Counted from the first letter of the stretch, positions 50,605-61,160 are shown. The stretch is 64,000 nt of DNA from Marinobacter sp. SS5-14b (GCF_030541005.1 NZ_JASSVM010000004.1:248001-312000), one strand, 5' to 3'. Numbers and translations: made by a program. The notes: generated by a model not told the origin, from the sequence alone.

Positions 50605-52518
50605 TTACTTCTTGTCGTCTTTGACTTCTTCGAACTCGGCGTCGACGGCGTCATCAGCAGACTTAGCTTCGGCACCTTCCTGCCCACCAGCCTGATCCGC
50701 CTGATCCGCGTACATCTTTTGAGCCAGCTCGGAAGACACTTCCGTCAGCTTCTGGGTCTTGGCTTCAATGGCTTCCTTATCGGAACCCGCCAGAGCTTCT
50801 TCCAGGTCCTTGATAGCAGTCTCGATAGACTCCTTCTCGCTGTCGCTGACCTTATCACCGGCTTCGGTCAGGGTCTTGCGGACCGCGTGGACCATACCGT
50901 CGCCCTGGTTACGCGCCTGCACCAGTTCTTCGAACTTGCGATCTTCATCCGCGTTGGCTTCGGCGTCACGAACCATTTTCTCGATTTCATCGTCATTCAG
51001 ACCGGAAGAGGCCTTGATCACGATGGACTGCTCTTTGCCGGTCGCCTTGTCTTTCGCAGATACGTTCAGAATGCCGTTGGCATCAATGTCGAAGGTCACT
51101 TCGATCTGCGGAACGCCACGCGGTGCGGGCGGAATGTCCGCCAGGTCAAAGCGGCCCAGTGACTTGTTCTGTGACGCCTGCTTGCGCTCACCCTGAACCA
51201 CGTGAATGGTCACGGCTGTCTGACTGTCATCCGCGGTCGAGAAGGTTTGCGACTTCTTGGTCGGAATCGTGGTGTTCTTGTCGATCAGCGGAGTAGCCAC
51301 ACCGCCCATGGTCTCGATGCCCAGGGTCAGCGGAGTTACGTCCAGCAGAAGCACGTCTTTCACGTCGCCGGAGAGAACGGCACCCTGAATAGCGGCACCC
51401 ATGGCAACGGCTTCGTCCGGGTTCACATCTTTACGCGGCTCTTTACCGAAGAACTCTTTAACCTTTTCCTGAACCAGCGGCATACGGGTCTGGCCGCCAA
51501 CCAGAATGACTTCATCAATCTCAGAAGCGCTCAGGCCGGAGTCCTTGAGAGCAACTTTACAAGGCTCGAGGCTGCGCTGAACCAGCTCTTCTACCAGTGA
51601 TTCGAGCTTAGCGCGAGTCAGCTTGACGTTCATGTGCTTCGGACCAGACGCATCTGCAGTCACATACGGCAGGTTAACGTCGGTTTGCTGACTGCTGGAA
51701 AGTTCAATTTTCGCTTTCTCGGCGGCTTCTTTCAGACGCTGCATCGCCAGCGAGTCACCACGCAGATCAATACCGCTGTCTTTCTTGAACTGGTCCGCCA
51801 GGTATTCGATAACCTTGAGGTCGAAATCCTCACCGCCCAGGAAGGTGTCGCCGTTGGTGGCCAGCACTTCAAACTGATGCTCACCGTCTACGTCGGCAAT
51901 TTCAATGATGGACAGGTCGAAGGTACCACCACCCAGGTCGTATACCGCCACCGTACGGTCACCGCTTTGCTTGTCCATGCCGTAGGCAAGGGCCGCTGCG
52001 GTCGGCTCGTTGATGATCCGCTTGACTTCGAGACCGGCAATCTTGCCCGCGTCTTTCGTCGCCTGGCGCTGGCTGTCATTGAAGTAGGCCGGCACGGTGA
52101 TAACCGCGGCAGTCACTTTCTCACCCAGATAGTCTTCTGCGGTTTTCTTCATCTTCTTGAGGATTTCGGCAGAAATCTGGGGCGGAGCCATCTTCTGGCC
52201 CTTCACCTCTACCCACGCATCGCCATTGTCGGCCTTGGCGATTTTATAAGGCACCATCTTGATGTCTTTCTGAACCACATCGTCCTCGAAACGACGACCG
52301 ATCAGTCGCTTGATGGCGTACAGCGTGTTGTGCGGGTTGGTCACCGCCTGACGCTTGGCTGACTGGCCAACCAGGGTTTCGCCATCATCGGTGTACGCAA
52401 TAATGGACGGGGTGGTGCGATCACCCTCGGCGTTCTCAATAACTTTGACCTTGTCTCCATCCATGATGGCCACGCAAGAGTTTGTGGTTCCCAGGTCGAT
52501 ACCAATAATTTTGCTCAT
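50605..52518 (-). CDS. dnaK: Chaperone protein DnaK (Hsp70)
   Basis: 637 residues. [16 protein letters not shown]-site [14 protein letters not shown] and [10 protein letters not shown] in the ATPase domain (1-385), linker [13 protein letters not shown], substrate domain, and a helical lid ending in the acidic [10 protein letters not shown]. Central Hsp70 chaperone, in the order grpE-dnaK-dnaJ under the sigma-32 promoter before grpE. Confidence 0.99.
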   Translation of the reverse strand: MSKIIGIDLGTTNSCVAIMDGDKVKVIENAEGDRTTPSIIAYTDDGETLVGQSAKRQAVTNPHNTLYAIKRLIGRRFEDDVVQKDIKMVPYKIAKADNGDAWVEVKGQKMAPPQISAEILKKMKKTAEDYLGEKVTAAVITVPAYFNDSQRQATKDAGKIAGLEVKRIINEPTAAALAYGMDKQSGDRTVAVYDLGGGTFDLSIIEIADVDGEHQFEVLATNGDTFLGGEDFDLKVIEYLADQFKKDSGIDLRGDSLAMQRLKEAAEKAKIELSSSQQTDVNLPYVTADASGPKHMNVKLTRAKLESLVEELVQRSLEPCKVALKDSGLSASEIDEVILVGGQTRMPLVQEKVKEFFGKEPRKDVNPDEAVAMGAAIQGAVLSGDVKDVLLLDVTPLTLGIETMGGVATPLIDKNTTIPTKKSQTFSTADDSQTAVTIHVVQGERKQASQNKSLGRFDLADIPPAPRGVPQIEVTFDIDANGILNVSAKDKATGKEQSIVIKASSGLNDDEIEKMVRDAEANADEDRKFEELVQARNQGDGMVHAVRKTLTEAGDKVSDSEKESIETAIKDLEEALAGSDKEAIEAKTQKLTEVSSELAQKMYADQADQAGGQEGAEAKSADDAVDAEFEEVKDDKK

Positions 52519-52608
52519 CGAATCACTCCAAATCTAGCTGAAATCTGCCCGGGGATTTTTACCCGGCTGCTGCTGTTTAACCGATATATTGGCGCTTTCT
52601 TGCGCTTT

Positions 52609-53211
52609 TCAAGCCTGCTCGTCGATTTTTGGTGCATCTTCCGCCTTGGCCACTACGACCATCGCCGGGCGAACGACGCGCCCATTGAGCAGATAACCTT
52701 TCTGCACAACCGCAACCACACTGTTCGGCTCTGCATCGGGAGCCGGCACCATAGACATCGCCTCGTGCTGTTGCGGATCGAACGGTTCACCAACCGGGTT
52801 GAGCTGTTCAACATTGAATTTTTTCAGGCTGTTCATGAACAAGCCCAACGTCATCTCAACACCTTCACGAATGGATGCCACCAGGTCTCCCGCATTGTCG
52901 TGCCCTTCGGTGCTTTCCACCGCCTTTTCAAGGCTGTCCGCAACGGGCAGGAGTTCCTTCACAAACTTTTCCAGTGCAAACTTGTGGGCTTTTTCGACAT
53001 CCACTTCAGCTCTGCGACGGACATTCTGCATCTCCGCCTGGGCGCGCAACGCCTGATCCTGATAGTTCTGAAGCTGATCCTTCAGGGCATCAAGCTCCGA
53101 AACCTCCCCGGCCTCTGGCTGATCATTTTGTCCCTGCGATTCTCCGGCTGCGGCTTCCGTCGCCTCGTTAAACTCTTCTACCTGCTCGTTGCGCTTGTCG
53201 TCAGCACTCAT
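52609..53211 (-). CDS. grpE: Nucleotide exchange factor GrpE
   Basis: 200 residues from the ATG at 53211 ([10 protein letters not shown]); longer frames upstream would cross the promoter. Acidic N-terminus, long coiled coil (about 48-110) and the C-terminal beta domain with [20 protein letters not shown] and [22 protein letters not shown]. Releases ADP from DnaK and senses heat. First gene of the operon. Confidence 0.98.
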   Translation of the reverse strand: MSADDKRNEQVEEFNEATEAAAGESQGQNDQPEAGEVSELDALKDQLQNYQDQALRAQAEMQNVRRRAEVDVEKAHKFALEKFVKELLPVADSLEKAVESTEGHDNAGDLVASIREGVEMTLGLFMNSLKKFNVEQLNPVGEPFDPQQHEAMSMVPAPDAEPNSVVAVVQKGYLLNGRVVRPAMVVVAKAEDAPKIDEQA

Positions 53212-53301
53212 GTTCACTCCTGATAACATTTCCCAAGCCCCGTAGGCCTGTGGCGAATAGAGCCCGCCTGGCAAAGGCGGGAAAACCTGCTTTGCGATCC
53301 G

Positions 53302-53329
53302 ATATGGGGCCCGTCGCTCAGGATTCAAC
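53302..53329 (-). promoter_or_regulatory. Sigma-32 heat-shock promoter of grpE-dnaK-dnaJ
   Basis: Minus-strand -35 GTTGAA (53324-53329), 14-nt spacer, -10 CCCCATAT (53302-53309), an excellent match to the RpoH consensus. It lies about 90 nt upstream of grpE. Confidence 0.88.
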
Positions 53330-53387
53330 CTCAAAGATCAGATTCTTTAACAATTTCCCCGAGCACTGTTTGCAAACCGCCAGACTA

Positions 53388-53403
53388 CTGTATATATTCA
53401 CAG
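53388..53403 (+). promoter_or_regulatory. LexA (SOS) box 1 before recN
   Basis: CTGT-N8-ACAG with an AT-rich centre (ATATATTC), matching the LexA consensus; about 85 nt before the recN start. Confidence 0.93.
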
Positions 53404-53406
53404 CAA

Positions 53407-53422
53407 CTGTATAACCAGACAG
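53407..53422 (+). promoter_or_regulatory. LexA (SOS) box 2 before recN
   Basis: A second CTGT-N8-ACAG site, 3 nt after the first. Tandem LexA sites also precede E. coli recN. Confidence 0.9.
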
Positions 53423-53473
53423 TAATCGAATTCGTTACCCAGAGGCCAGCCGGCCCAAGCGGAGGTTATCGGC

Positions 53474-55153
53474 ATGCTCACACAACTCACGGTATCCAAT
53501 TACGCCATTGCTGAGCGCGTTGAACTTCAGTTCAATAAAGGCATGACAGCCCTGACCGGCGAAACAGGCGCCGGAAAATCCATCGTTCTTGATGCATTGA
53601 GCCTGGCAATGGGCGGACGCGCCGATGCCGGCGCCGTGCGTCATGGCGCAAGCCGCGCCGACATTACCGCTTGCTTTGATATTTCCCGCATACCTGAAGC
53701 CAGTGAGTGGCTGGAAAGCCACGATCTGGATGAAAAAAACGAGTGCATTCTTCGTCGGACGATCAGCAAAGACGGCCGCTCAAAAGCCTTCATTAACGGC
53801 CAGCCCTGCCCCTTGTCGCAGCTGAAAGAACTGGGCGGCCTCCTGATGGACATCCACAGCCAGCACCAGCACCAGTCATTGCTGCGTAAAGACACCCATC
53901 GCAAGCTGCTTGACGAGTTTGCAGGCGCAGAGCAACTGGCCGAACAGACCGAAGCCGCCTGGAAAGCCTGGAATCAGACCAACCGGAAACTTGAGCAGCG
54001 CCGCCAGAATGCTGACGAAGCAGAAGCCAAGCTCCAGCTTTTGCGCTACCAGGTTGAAGAACTGGACAGATTAGCGATTGACTCAGGTGAGCAGGAGGCA
54101 TTGGAGCAAGAACAGGGCCAGCTGAGCCAGGCCGATACCATTCTGCACAGCAGTCATCAGGCCGCGCTGCTCTGCACAGAAGATGAAGCCAGCGCTGCAC
54201 AACTGGTTCGCCAGGCGCTTCACTATCTGGAGCAACTTCCGGTTGAAGTATCCGAACTTGCCGACACCCTTCAAATGCTCAGCGAGGCACAGATCCAGAT
54301 TTCTGAAGCCGGAGATAACCTGCGCCGCTTTGTCGACGATTACGAAGCGGATCCAGCACGCCTGGCGGAAGTAGAAGACCGCCTGAGCGCCATCTATCAA
54401 ATGGCCCGTAAACATCGCATTTCACCGGAAGAGCTGCCAGAGCTGCATCAGCGCCTCAAGGCAGAGCTGGCCGAGCTCGATGGCGGCGAAGGCAGTCTCG
54501 AACAACTCGAAGCAGAACTTGAGAAGCAAAAAGCCGGGTACAGTGAGCTGGCACAACGCCTATCCACCAAGCGCGAACAGGCAGCAGCCGAGTTGGATCA
54601 ACGCATCGCACTGGAACTGGCCCAACTGAGCATGCCGGCAGTCCAGTTCATCACGAATTTAAGCCGCAACGAGCAAGATGAGCCGGGGTTACATGGCATG
54701 GAAGAGGTTGAGTTCCTGGTCAGCGCCAACCCGGGCCAGCCCGCCCGCCCACTGGCAAAGGTTGCCTCAGGCGGCGAACTTTCACGAATCAGCCTGGCCA
54801 TTCAGGTCGTTGTTGCCCAAACGTCGACCACGCCCACACTGGTGTTTGACGAAGTTGACGTTGGCATTGGCGGCGGCACAGCCGAAGTGGTTGGCCGCCT
54901 GCTAAGAGCCTTAGGCAGCAACGGCCAGGTGCTGTGCGTGACCCATCTGCCTCAAGTGGCAGCCCAGTGCCATCAACACCTGTTTGTCAGCAAGTTTACC
55001 GATAAAGAAGCAACGTTTTCTCGAATCGAATCGCTGAGTGATCAGGGCAGAATCGATGAAGTGGCAAGGATGCTGGGTGGCGTAGACATGACCGAACAGA
55101 CCATCGCTCATGCCAGAGAAATGTTTGTGAAGGGTCAGGCGACCCACCACTGA
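53474..55153 (+). CDS. recN: DNA repair protein RecN
   Basis: 559 residues, an SMC-like ATPase: Walker A GETGAGKS at 29-36, long coiled coils in the middle (about 155-375), signature KVASGGELSRISLAIQ and Walker B LVFDEVDVGIGG near the C-terminus. Acts in double-strand break repair. GGAGG precedes the ATG. Two LexA boxes upstream make it an SOS gene; it is divergent from grpE. Confidence 0.98.
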   Translation: MLTQLTVSNYAIAERVELQFNKGMTALTGETGAGKSIVLDALSLAMGGRADAGAVRHGASRADITACFDISRIPEASEWLESHDLDEKNECILRRTISKDGRSKAFINGQPCPLSQLKELGGLLMDIHSQHQHQSLLRKDTHRKLLDEFAGAEQLAEQTEAAWKAWNQTNRKLEQRRQNADEAEAKLQLLRYQVEELDRLAIDSGEQEALEQEQGQLSQADTILHSSHQAALLCTEDEASAAQLVRQALHYLEQLPVEVSELADTLQMLSEAQIQISEAGDNLRRFVDDYEADPARLAEVEDRLSAIYQMARKHRISPEELPELHQRLKAELAELDGGEGSLEQLEAELEKQKAGYSELAQRLSTKREQAAAELDQRIALELAQLSMPAVQFITNLSRNEQDEPGLHGMEEVEFLVSANPGQPARPLAKVASGGELSRISLAIQVVVAQTSTTPTLVFDEVDVGIGGGTAEVVGRLLRALGSNGQVLCVTHLPQVAAQCHQHLFVSKFTDKEATFSRIESLSDQGRIDEVARMLGGVDMTEQTIAHAREMFVKGQATHH

Positions 55154-55180
55154 AATCCCCTCTCGTTTTCGGGAGCTTCC

Positions 55181-55209
55181 GGGGCCGGCTTGTGCCGGCC
55201 CCTTTTTTT
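55181..55209 (+). terminator. Terminator of recN
   Basis: Perfect 9-bp stem GGGGCCGGC/GCCGGCCCC with a TTGT loop, followed by seven T. Confidence 0.95.
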
Positions 55210-55224
55210 ATCGTGTCAAAACGA

Positions 55225-55641
55225 TTACTTGCCGGACTTCAGGGGCTTAACGTAAAGAATCAAACTGTGATCAACGATTTCATAACCGTGCTCTGCCGCG
55301 ATCTTCTGCTGGCGCTGCTCAATGATCTCATCCACAAACTCAACAACCTCACCCGTCTGGGTGCAAACCATATGGTCGTGATGATCCTCACCCGCCATTT
55401 CAAATACCGCGTGACCACCTTCAAAGTTGTGGCGCAGCACCAGGCCTGCCGCTTCAAACTGAGTCAGCACCCGATACACAGTTGCCAGCCCGACGTCATC
55501 GCCCTGCTCCAGTAATTTCTTGTAAACATCCTCGGCACTCAAATGGTGCTCTTTGGCATTTTCAAGAATATTGAAGATCTTGACTCTCGGCAGAGTAACC
55601 TTAAGACCGACTTTTCGTAATTCGGTGTTTTCAGATGACAT
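55225..55641 (-). CDS. fur: Ferric uptake regulator
   Basis: 138 residues from the ATG at 55641 (MSSENTELRKVGLKVTLPRVKIF); a longer frame reaches into the bamE leader. Winged helix with AEDVYKKLLEQGDDVGLATVYRVL, metal site GEDHHDHMVC. The second CxxC pair of the E. coli protein is absent, as in Pseudomonas Fur. Fe-dependent repressor. Divergent from bamE. Confidence 0.97.
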   Translation of the reverse strand: MSSENTELRKVGLKVTLPRVKIFNILENAKEHHLSAEDVYKKLLEQGDDVGLATVYRVLTQFEAAGLVLRHNFEGGHAVFEMAGEDHHDHMVCTQTGEVVEFVDEIIEQRQQKIAAEHGYEIVDHSLILYVKPLKSGK

Positions 55642-55763
55642 GCTAGTATTCACTCTTTGGTGTGCCTTACGGCTTCCGGTATGATGAAGCCGCCGTTCAA
55701 CGGTCAACCCGTTTCACACCTGCCCCAGGCAGGCGAATTCAAGATAGAGGATTTCCCCAGGCG

Positions 55764-56096
55764 ATGCAAAAGCTCACCGCTATCGTTCTTATTAGCATTT
55801 TATCTCTGGCTGGGTGTGTTTTCCCCGGCGTTTACAAAATCAACGTACAACAAGGCAACATTGTAACCGACAAAGAGCTCACAAGCTTGTCTGAAGGGAT
55901 GCCCCGAAGCCAGGTCCACGCCCTGCTCGGCACACCGCTGATGCTCAACCCGGTGGATCCTTCGAGGGAATACTACGTTTACACGTTCCAGCGTCGCGGA
56001 GGCGATATCGAAGAGCAGCGTATCATCGTTTATTACGAAGACGACGCCTACAGCCATTACGAAGCCCAGCTATTGGAAGAAACCCCCGCCTACTAA
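55764..56096 (+). CDS. bamE: Outer membrane assembly lipoprotein BamE (OmlA/SmpA)
   Basis: 110 residues from the ATG at 55764. Signal MQKLTAIVLISILSLAGC with lipobox LAGC; mature part VYKINVQQGNIV, LSEGMPRSQVHALLGTPL and the YYVYTFQRRGG strand pair are BamE motifs. Part of the BAM complex that folds outer-membrane proteins. Divergent from fur and convergent with rnfH, the standard arrangement. Confidence 0.97.
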   Translation: MQKLTAIVLISILSLAGCVFPGVYKINVQQGNIVTDKELTSLSEGMPRSQVHALLGTPLMLNPVDPSREYYVYTFQRRGGDIEEQRIIVYYEDDAYSHYEAQLLEETPAY

Positions 56097-56100
56097 CGGC

Positions 56101-56379
56101 TCACGATTTCTTCTTGGCGCGATTGAGCCGGGCCTGTTTCGGGTCAATTTTCAGTGGCCGGTAAAGCTCCAGCCGGTCGCCGTCATGAAGTTCATAGCTT
56201 GCAGGGTCTTTGATCACCTTCCCGAAGACCCCCATATCAATCTCATCAGGATTGATCTCGGGAAAGATGTCCGTAATTCCGGACACCCGAACAACTTCCA
56301 AGGCCACCATTCCCTCAGGTACGGTCACTTGCACAATTTGCTGCTTGTCCGGCCGGGCATAGGCAACTTCAACTTGCAT
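56101..56379 (-). CDS. rnfH: RnfH family ubiquitin-like protein
   Basis: 92 residues from the ATG at 56379. MQVEVAYARPDKQQIVQVTVPEG and GVFGKVIKDPASYELHDGDRLELYRPLKIDPKQARLNRAKKK match the RnfH (UPF0125) beta-grasp family. Function unclear; in toxin-antitoxin style naming it is called RatB, partner of ratA. Start overlaps the ratA stop by one base. Confidence 0.95.
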   Translation of the reverse strand: MQVEVAYARPDKQQIVQVTVPEGMVALEVVRVSGITDIFPEINPDEIDMGVFGKVIKDPASYELHDGDRLELYRPLKIDPKQARLNRAKKKS

Positions 56380-56825
56380 CAGAGCACCCCTCCCCGATAG
56401 ACCACATCGGCACGGCGGCAAAACGCATCCACCATGGTATTGGCAGCCTGGTTAAACACCGGCCCGAAAGTCATCCGCGATAATGAGCCCGAGAATTCAA
56501 ACTCCAGGGTGAGAATCACCTTGCAAGCGTTGTCGTCCAGCGCGCGAAAGTGCCAACGGCCGGTGAGGTTTTTCAGGGGGCCATCTACCAGCTTCATCTC
56601 GATGGATTCCGGCATCAACAACTGATTCCGTGTGGTGAGCGTGTGCCGCACCCCGCCCTTCGCGATCTCCAGCGATGCCATGATTTCAGCATCCGTCTGC
56701 TCATGCACTTCGGCACCTGCGCACCAAGGCAAAAATTCGGGATAGCGGGCAATATCATTGACCAAATGGAACATGCGCTCCGCCGAGTGCATAACCAGCG
56801 CTGTTTTATCTATCTGATGAGCCAT
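56379..56825 (-). CDS. ratA: RatA / Coq10-like START-domain protein
   Basis: 148 residues from the ATG at 56825 (MAHQIDKTALVMHSAERMF). MFHLVNDIARYPEFLPWCAGAEV and the terminal GPVFNQAANTMVDAFCRRADVVY are typical of the RatA/Coq10 family. Proposed roles are inhibition of 70S assembly and ubiquinone handling. Coupled to rnfH. Confidence 0.95.
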   Translation of the reverse strand: MAHQIDKTALVMHSAERMFHLVNDIARYPEFLPWCAGAEVHEQTDAEIMASLEIAKGGVRHTLTTRNQLLMPESIEMKLVDGPLKNLTGRWHFRALDDNACKVILTLEFEFSGSLSRMTFGPVFNQAANTMVDAFCRRADVVYRGGVL

Positions 56826-56885
56826 GAAAACCGGGATTCCTGCCTTTACCTTACAAACTTTCCACGACCGCAAATGCGCGGAGGG

Positions 56886-58478
56886 TTACACGCTATGATA
56901 AAGGATATCACCCTCTTTGGGGGCGTTTTCCTCCGGCTTAGGGATGTTTCCGGCCTCTGGTTTCGCTGACGCCGGCATTTCAGGACGACCATCTACCCGC
57001 GGGGCTGACTCTTCCGGAGGGCCGGCCGTGGGCGTGGGCGGGCTCTGCGCATCACTGCGCTGCCCGCACCAAATGGCGGCGCTCCCGTTTTCGCACAGAT
57101 TGGTCAGAGAAAACGCGGTGTATTGAATACCAATCCATGCAACCACCAAGGGCAACACCAAGCGCATCGTCCAGTACCAGATTTTCCTGAACACAACCGG
57201 TGCGCCGCCAAGCATGCCAGCGAGGTACCTCTTGGCCAGGCACCAACCGGTGAAGGTCGCGATCAGTATCGCCACCAAAGGAATGAGCACACCGCCAGTG
57301 ATCAGCTCCAGCCACCTGAACGTTGTCGCCCCCGCCAAACGGTAATCCGACCATACGTTGAAAGAGAACAATGACGCCAGCCCAACAAACCATACTGCAG
57401 CGCCAATGATGATCACTGTCCAGGCCCTGGGCGCGCCCGTCCACTCCCGGAACCAGCCAACCACGGGCTCCAATAATGAGATGGCGGTAGCCCAGACAAT
57501 CAGCAGCACCGCCAGGAATACCGCCGTAATCACAATCTGACTGTAGGGTAGCTGCCCGAGGGTAACCGGCAAAGACACAAACAACAGGCTGAACCCGCGC
57601 TCACCGTCCAGACTTCCCGCCTCTGAAGCGGCTGAAAACATCATCACACCAGCAATAATGGCGATCAGCGTGTCCATCAACACCACCGCCAGTATGGAGC
57701 GCTTCAGGCGGGTGTGCGAGGTGCTATACGCACCGAAAACCGCCCAGACACCCATGCCCAGACCCAGCGTGTAGAACGCATGAAAAAAAGCTGCCTTGAC
57801 GCTGCCGAAACCAACTTCCTCAGGCCGAAATGCCAGTATGTGCTCAACGCCGTAAGCCAGCTGACCGTGACGAGCTGCCAGCACAAAAAGCGCAATCATC
57901 AATAGCAGCGCCCCCGGCACGATCATCCGAAGCGAACGCTCCACGCCCTTGACCACACCCCGCGCAGAAACCCAAATCACCAGCAACAGAAAAAAAGCGT
58001 GCCAGCCCATAAATTCCCGGTGACGCCCCGAGCTGGACACAAGATCAGCCAGAATACCGGTGGCCGTATCAGGCGTGGCGCCGCCAAAATAATCCGCCGC
58101 CCCAAAAAACACATAAGCCAGAACGATACCGCCAAACACCGCGGTGAACGACAGGACCAGAAAGGCTGCAAGGATGCTCAATGGCCCCGCGGCCCTCCAC
58201 CAGGGGGAACATCCTGAATTTTTCACCAACCCATCCATGGCCAATACGATGCCGTGACGGGACTGCCTGCCAATGACCGCCTCCGTGACCATCAGAGGCA
58301 GCGTAACCAGCAACAAGCAAGCGAGATAGATCAGGACAAAAAAGCCACCGCCATAAATACTGGCGAGATAAGGAAACTGCCAAAGGTTGGCGAGCCCCAC
58401 TGTTGCACCGACAGAGGCCCAGAAAAATGTTGATTTTCGGGTGAACGACCCCGTTGAGGTCTGATACTTACTCGACAT
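56886..58478 (-). CDS. Sodium-dependent transporter, NSS (SNF) family
   Basis: 530 residues from the ATG at 58478. The N-terminal [35 protein letters not shown] is the TM1/TM2 sodium-site signature of the LeuT family; about 12 TM helices follow. The last ~70 residues form an unusual soluble tail rich in Pro, Glu and Ala. Such carriers import amino acids or osmolytes with Na+; the substrate cannot be told. It occupies the space between ratA and smpB. Confidence 0.92.
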   Translation of the reverse strand: MSSKYQTSTGSFTRKSTFFWASVGATVGLANLWQFPYLASIYGGGFFVLIYLACLLLVTLPLMVTEAVIGRQSRHGIVLAMDGLVKNSGCSPWWRAAGPLSILAAFLVLSFTAVFGGIVLAYVFFGAADYFGGATPDTATGILADLVSSSGRHREFMGWHAFFLLLVIWVSARGVVKGVERSLRMIVPGALLLMIALFVLAARHGQLAYGVEHILAFRPEEVGFGSVKAAFFHAFYTLGLGMGVWAVFGAYSTSHTRLKRSILAVVLMDTLIAIIAGVMMFSAASEAGSLDGERGFSLLFVSLPVTLGQLPYSQIVITAVFLAVLLIVWATAISLLEPVVGWFREWTGAPRAWTVIIIGAAVWFVGLASLFSFNVWSDYRLAGATTFRWLELITGGVLIPLVAILIATFTGWCLAKRYLAGMLGGAPVVFRKIWYWTMRLVLPLVVAWIGIQYTAFSLTNLCENGSAAIWCGQRSDAQSPPTPTAGPPEESAPRVDGRPEMPASAKPEAGNIPKPEENAPKEGDILYHSV

Positions 58479-58659
58479 TCTTAACCCTGGAGTCAAATGG
58501 CCCATCATTGTAGCCGAACAGAGCCAGCCGGAACGACAAGGACAACACCATCGGAGGCGAAATCGTGACCCGTCTGGCAGTACTGAGCTACAATGCCCGT
58601 TTTGCCGGCGCACGCATACTTCGCCGTCACAGTCATTCTTCAGACTCCGAGCAGGATTC

Positions 58660-59142
58660 ATGAGCAAGAAGAAAGCAAGCGGACCAACCAGCAACACCAT
58701 CGCCCTGAACAAAAAGGCGAAACACGAGTATCACATTGAAGAGCGCTTCGAAGCGGGCCTCGTCCTGCTCGGGTGGGAAGTAAAATCCCTGCGAGCCGGC
58801 AAGGCCCAGCTGGTCGATTCTTATGTTCTTCTGAAGGATGGCGAAGCCTGGTTGCTGGGCGCCCACATCACTCCGCTGAATACGGCCTCAACCCACGTAA
58901 TCGCAGATCCGACCCGTACTCGCAAACTGCTGCTACATGCAAAAGAAATTGCCAAGATACTCGGCAAGGTCAACCAGGCTGGCAACACCTGCATCCCACT
59001 GGCTATGTACTGGAAGGGCAACAAAGTGAAGTGCGAGATTGCCCTGGCAAAAGGCAAGAAGCTGTTCGATAAACGGGCGACCGAGAAAGAGCGGGACTGG
59101 AACCGGCAAAAGCAGCGCATCGTCCGCGAAGCCAATACCTGA
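58660..59142 (+). CDS. smpB: SsrA-binding protein SmpB
   Basis: 160 residues. [37 protein letters not shown] and [16 protein letters not shown] form the oligonucleotide-binding core; the C-terminal [23 protein letters not shown] tail enters the decoding centre. Partner of tmRNA in ribosome rescue; ssrA itself lies 1.6 kb downstream on the same strand. Confidence 0.98.
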   Translation: MSKKKASGPTSNTIALNKKAKHEYHIEERFEAGLVLLGWEVKSLRAGKAQLVDSYVLLKDGEAWLLGAHITPLNTASTHVIADPTRTRKLLLHAKEIAKILGKVNQAGNTCIPLAMYWKGNKVKCEIALAKGKKLFDKRATEKERDWNRQKQRIVREANT

Positions 59143-59173
59143 GCCTCGCGGGCACTGTCGCCTTTTCACCCTC

Positions 59174-59202
59174 TTTGCGGTTTAACCGCAGCCCCCTATA
59201 CT
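59174..59202 (+). promoter_or_regulatory. Candidate promoter with palindrome before wax synthase gene
   Basis: -10 TATACT (59197-59202) with a weak -35 TTTGCG 17 nt upstream. GCGGTT-T-AACCGC (59177-59189), a perfect 13-nt palindrome, overlaps the -35 and spacer and could bind a repressor. Confidence 0.5.
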
Positions 59203-59281
59203 CAGAAGTTCACCTCCGATTCGGCCCCGAAGGAAGTGTCAGGTGGCCCGGTGATTCTGGTGCATAGCAACAGGAGGGCTT

Positions 59282-60700
59282 ATGTTAGCCAAACGATCTC
59301 GAATGACCTCTGTCGACCGTTCCTGGCTGCGCATGGACACGCCGGAAAATCCCATGATGATCTCCGCGGTGCTCATGTTCGAATCCCCGATCCCGATCGG
59401 GCGACTCAAACGGCTTCTTGAAGAGAGATTCCTGAAGTTCAGTCGGTTTCGTGAGCGGGTGGTGCAAAAGGGTGACCGGGTATATTGGGAAGAAGACCCG
59501 CTGTTTGACCTGGACAACCACCTGCATTTGATCGCTCTACCGGGCAACGGCGGCAAAAAGGAACTTCAGGCACTGGCCAGCGACTTCAATAGTTCTGCTC
59601 TGGATTTTCGGCGCCCCCTCTGGCAAATCCATTACATCGACAATTACCAGGGCGGCTGTGCCTTGCTGATTCGCATCCACCACTGCATTGCGGACGGCAT
59701 TTCGCTGGTGCGAGTACTACTGTCTCTCACCGACAAATCGCCCGAACCGAAGCTGGAACGGGTTGCCCACAAGAGAGGTAAAAAGCGTCCCAAAGGCACG
59801 CCCGCCAACCGCTTTCTGAACCGACTGGTTGATAGCAGCCAGGCCGGATGGCAGCAGGCACGGCTGTTCGTCAATTCGGTCAGGGACGAACCCAATTACC
59901 CTCTCAAATTAGCAACAACTGCGGGCAGTATCGCCATCGACCTATTGAAACTCGGTTTGGCACCGTCGGAACCCGACACCAGCCTGAAAAGCCAGTTGGT
60001 CGGCCGCAAGCACGTAGCCTGGGCAGAGCCTCTGGCACTCGACGACGTAAAGCATTGCGCCAAACTTCTGCACGGAACCATCAACGATGTTCTGTTGTGC
60101 GCCGCCACAGGCGCACTCAGCCGGCACTTCATTGAACACGGCCAACCCGTGCCGGACTGCGGAATTCGTGTTGCCGTACCTTTCAATCTGCGCCCCCTTG
60201 ATCAGCCCATCGAAACCCTTGGTAATCAGTTCGGCCTTGTCCTGGTGAGCCTTCCGATTGAAGTGACAGAACCCATCATGTGTTTCAAGCAAGTTCAGGA
60301 AAACATGAACCGCCTGAAGCGATCCTATCAGGCTCAGGTAACCTACAGCCTGCTGGATCTGTTCGGTCGGGGCCCGGATGTTCTTGAGCGTCGCGCACTG
60401 GATCTGCTGAGCAACAAAGCCTCTGCCGTACTCACCAACGTTCCGGGGCCCAGGCATGCGGTCTATCTGGGGGGCAGCAAGCTCATTCAGCCGATGTTCT
60501 GGGTTCCACAAAGCGGCAGCATCGGCATAGGCATGAGCATTTTCAGCTACGACAACACGGTACAATTCGGGATTACCATCGATAAAGGCATCCAGGCCGA
60601 CCCAATCGCCGTCATGGGCTATTTCCGAGACAGTTTCCAGAACCTGTACGATGCCGCGCTGAAGATGCATGAAAGAAAAGAGCTTCGACATGCCTCCTGA
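59282..60700 (+). CDS. Wax ester synthase/diacylglycerol acyltransferase (WS/DGAT) family
   Basis: 472 residues. The catalytic HHxxxDG motif is HHCIADG at 133-139; RRPLW upstream, GTINDVLL in the second half and NVPGP near the C-terminus are further family motifs. These enzymes esterify fatty alcohols or diacylglycerol with acyl-CoA to make storage lipids, a hallmark of Marinobacter, which has several paralogues. The N-terminus (MLAKRSRMTSVDRSWLRMDTPENPMMI) differs from the well-known WS1 and WS2, so this looks like an additional paralogue. AGGAGG precedes the ATG. It separates smpB from ssrA. Confidence 0.92.
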   Translation: MLAKRSRMTSVDRSWLRMDTPENPMMISAVLMFESPIPIGRLKRLLEERFLKFSRFRERVVQKGDRVYWEEDPLFDLDNHLHLIALPGNGGKKELQALASDFNSSALDFRRPLWQIHYIDNYQGGCALLIRIHHCIADGISLVRVLLSLTDKSPEPKLERVAHKRGKKRPKGTPANRFLNRLVDSSQAGWQQARLFVNSVRDEPNYPLKLATTAGSIAIDLLKLGLAPSEPDTSLKSQLVGRKHVAWAEPLALDDVKHCAKLLHGTINDVLLCAATGALSRHFIEHGQPVPDCGIRVAVPFNLRPLDQPIETLGNQFGLVLVSLPIEVTEPIMCFKQVQENMNRLKRSYQAQVTYSLLDLFGRGPDVLERRALDLLSNKASAVLTNVPGPRHAVYLGGSKLIQPMFWVPQSGSIGIGMSIFSYDNTVQFGITIDKGIQADPIAVMGYFRDSFQNLYDAALKMHERKELRHAS

Positions 60701-60783
60701 GCAGGGAATAAGTACAAATATTCAGGCCGTCGGATAAACAACCCTTGAAGTTCTTCTGCACGGCCACATATACTGAAGCATAA

Positions 60784-61148
60784 GGGGACGACATGGCTTC
60801 GACGCTGGTGGCGAACCCTTGAGTGCATGTCGAGATGGCAGCGAATCTCGTAAATCCAAAGCTGCAACGCAATAGTCGCAAACGACGAAAACTACGCACT
60901 AGCAGCGTAAGCTGCTAGTCGTCCTGACCGGGTCGCCCGTAGCTCGGAAGCAACATCTCAGGACGTCATCGCTTACGGGATGCTCCGTTATCCAGAGTTC
61001 ACTGGCTAGCGGCTAAGATTCAAAGAACTCGCCTCCGGCACCCTGGCCTTCGGGTCGCTTGAGGTTAAATCAATTGAAGGACATAAACATGTAGAGTCTC
61101 AAGGCCTAGTGCTGGCGGACGCGGGTTCAATTCCCGCCGTCTCCACCA
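60784..61148 (+). ncRNA. ssrA: Transfer-messenger RNA (tmRNA)
   Basis: 365 nt, one-piece form. The 5' end GGGGACGACATGG and 3' end CGTCTCCACCA pair as an alanine-tRNA-like acceptor with encoded CCA; GGTTCAATTCC forms the T loop. The tag reading frame at 60878-60910 encodes ANDENYALAA then a stop, identical to the E. coli tag, with the GCA resume codon after AATAGTC. Together with SmpB it rescues stalled ribosomes and marks products for proteolysis (ClpXP, Lon, FtsH). Confidence 0.98.
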
Positions 61149-61160
61149 ACTTCCAAGAGA

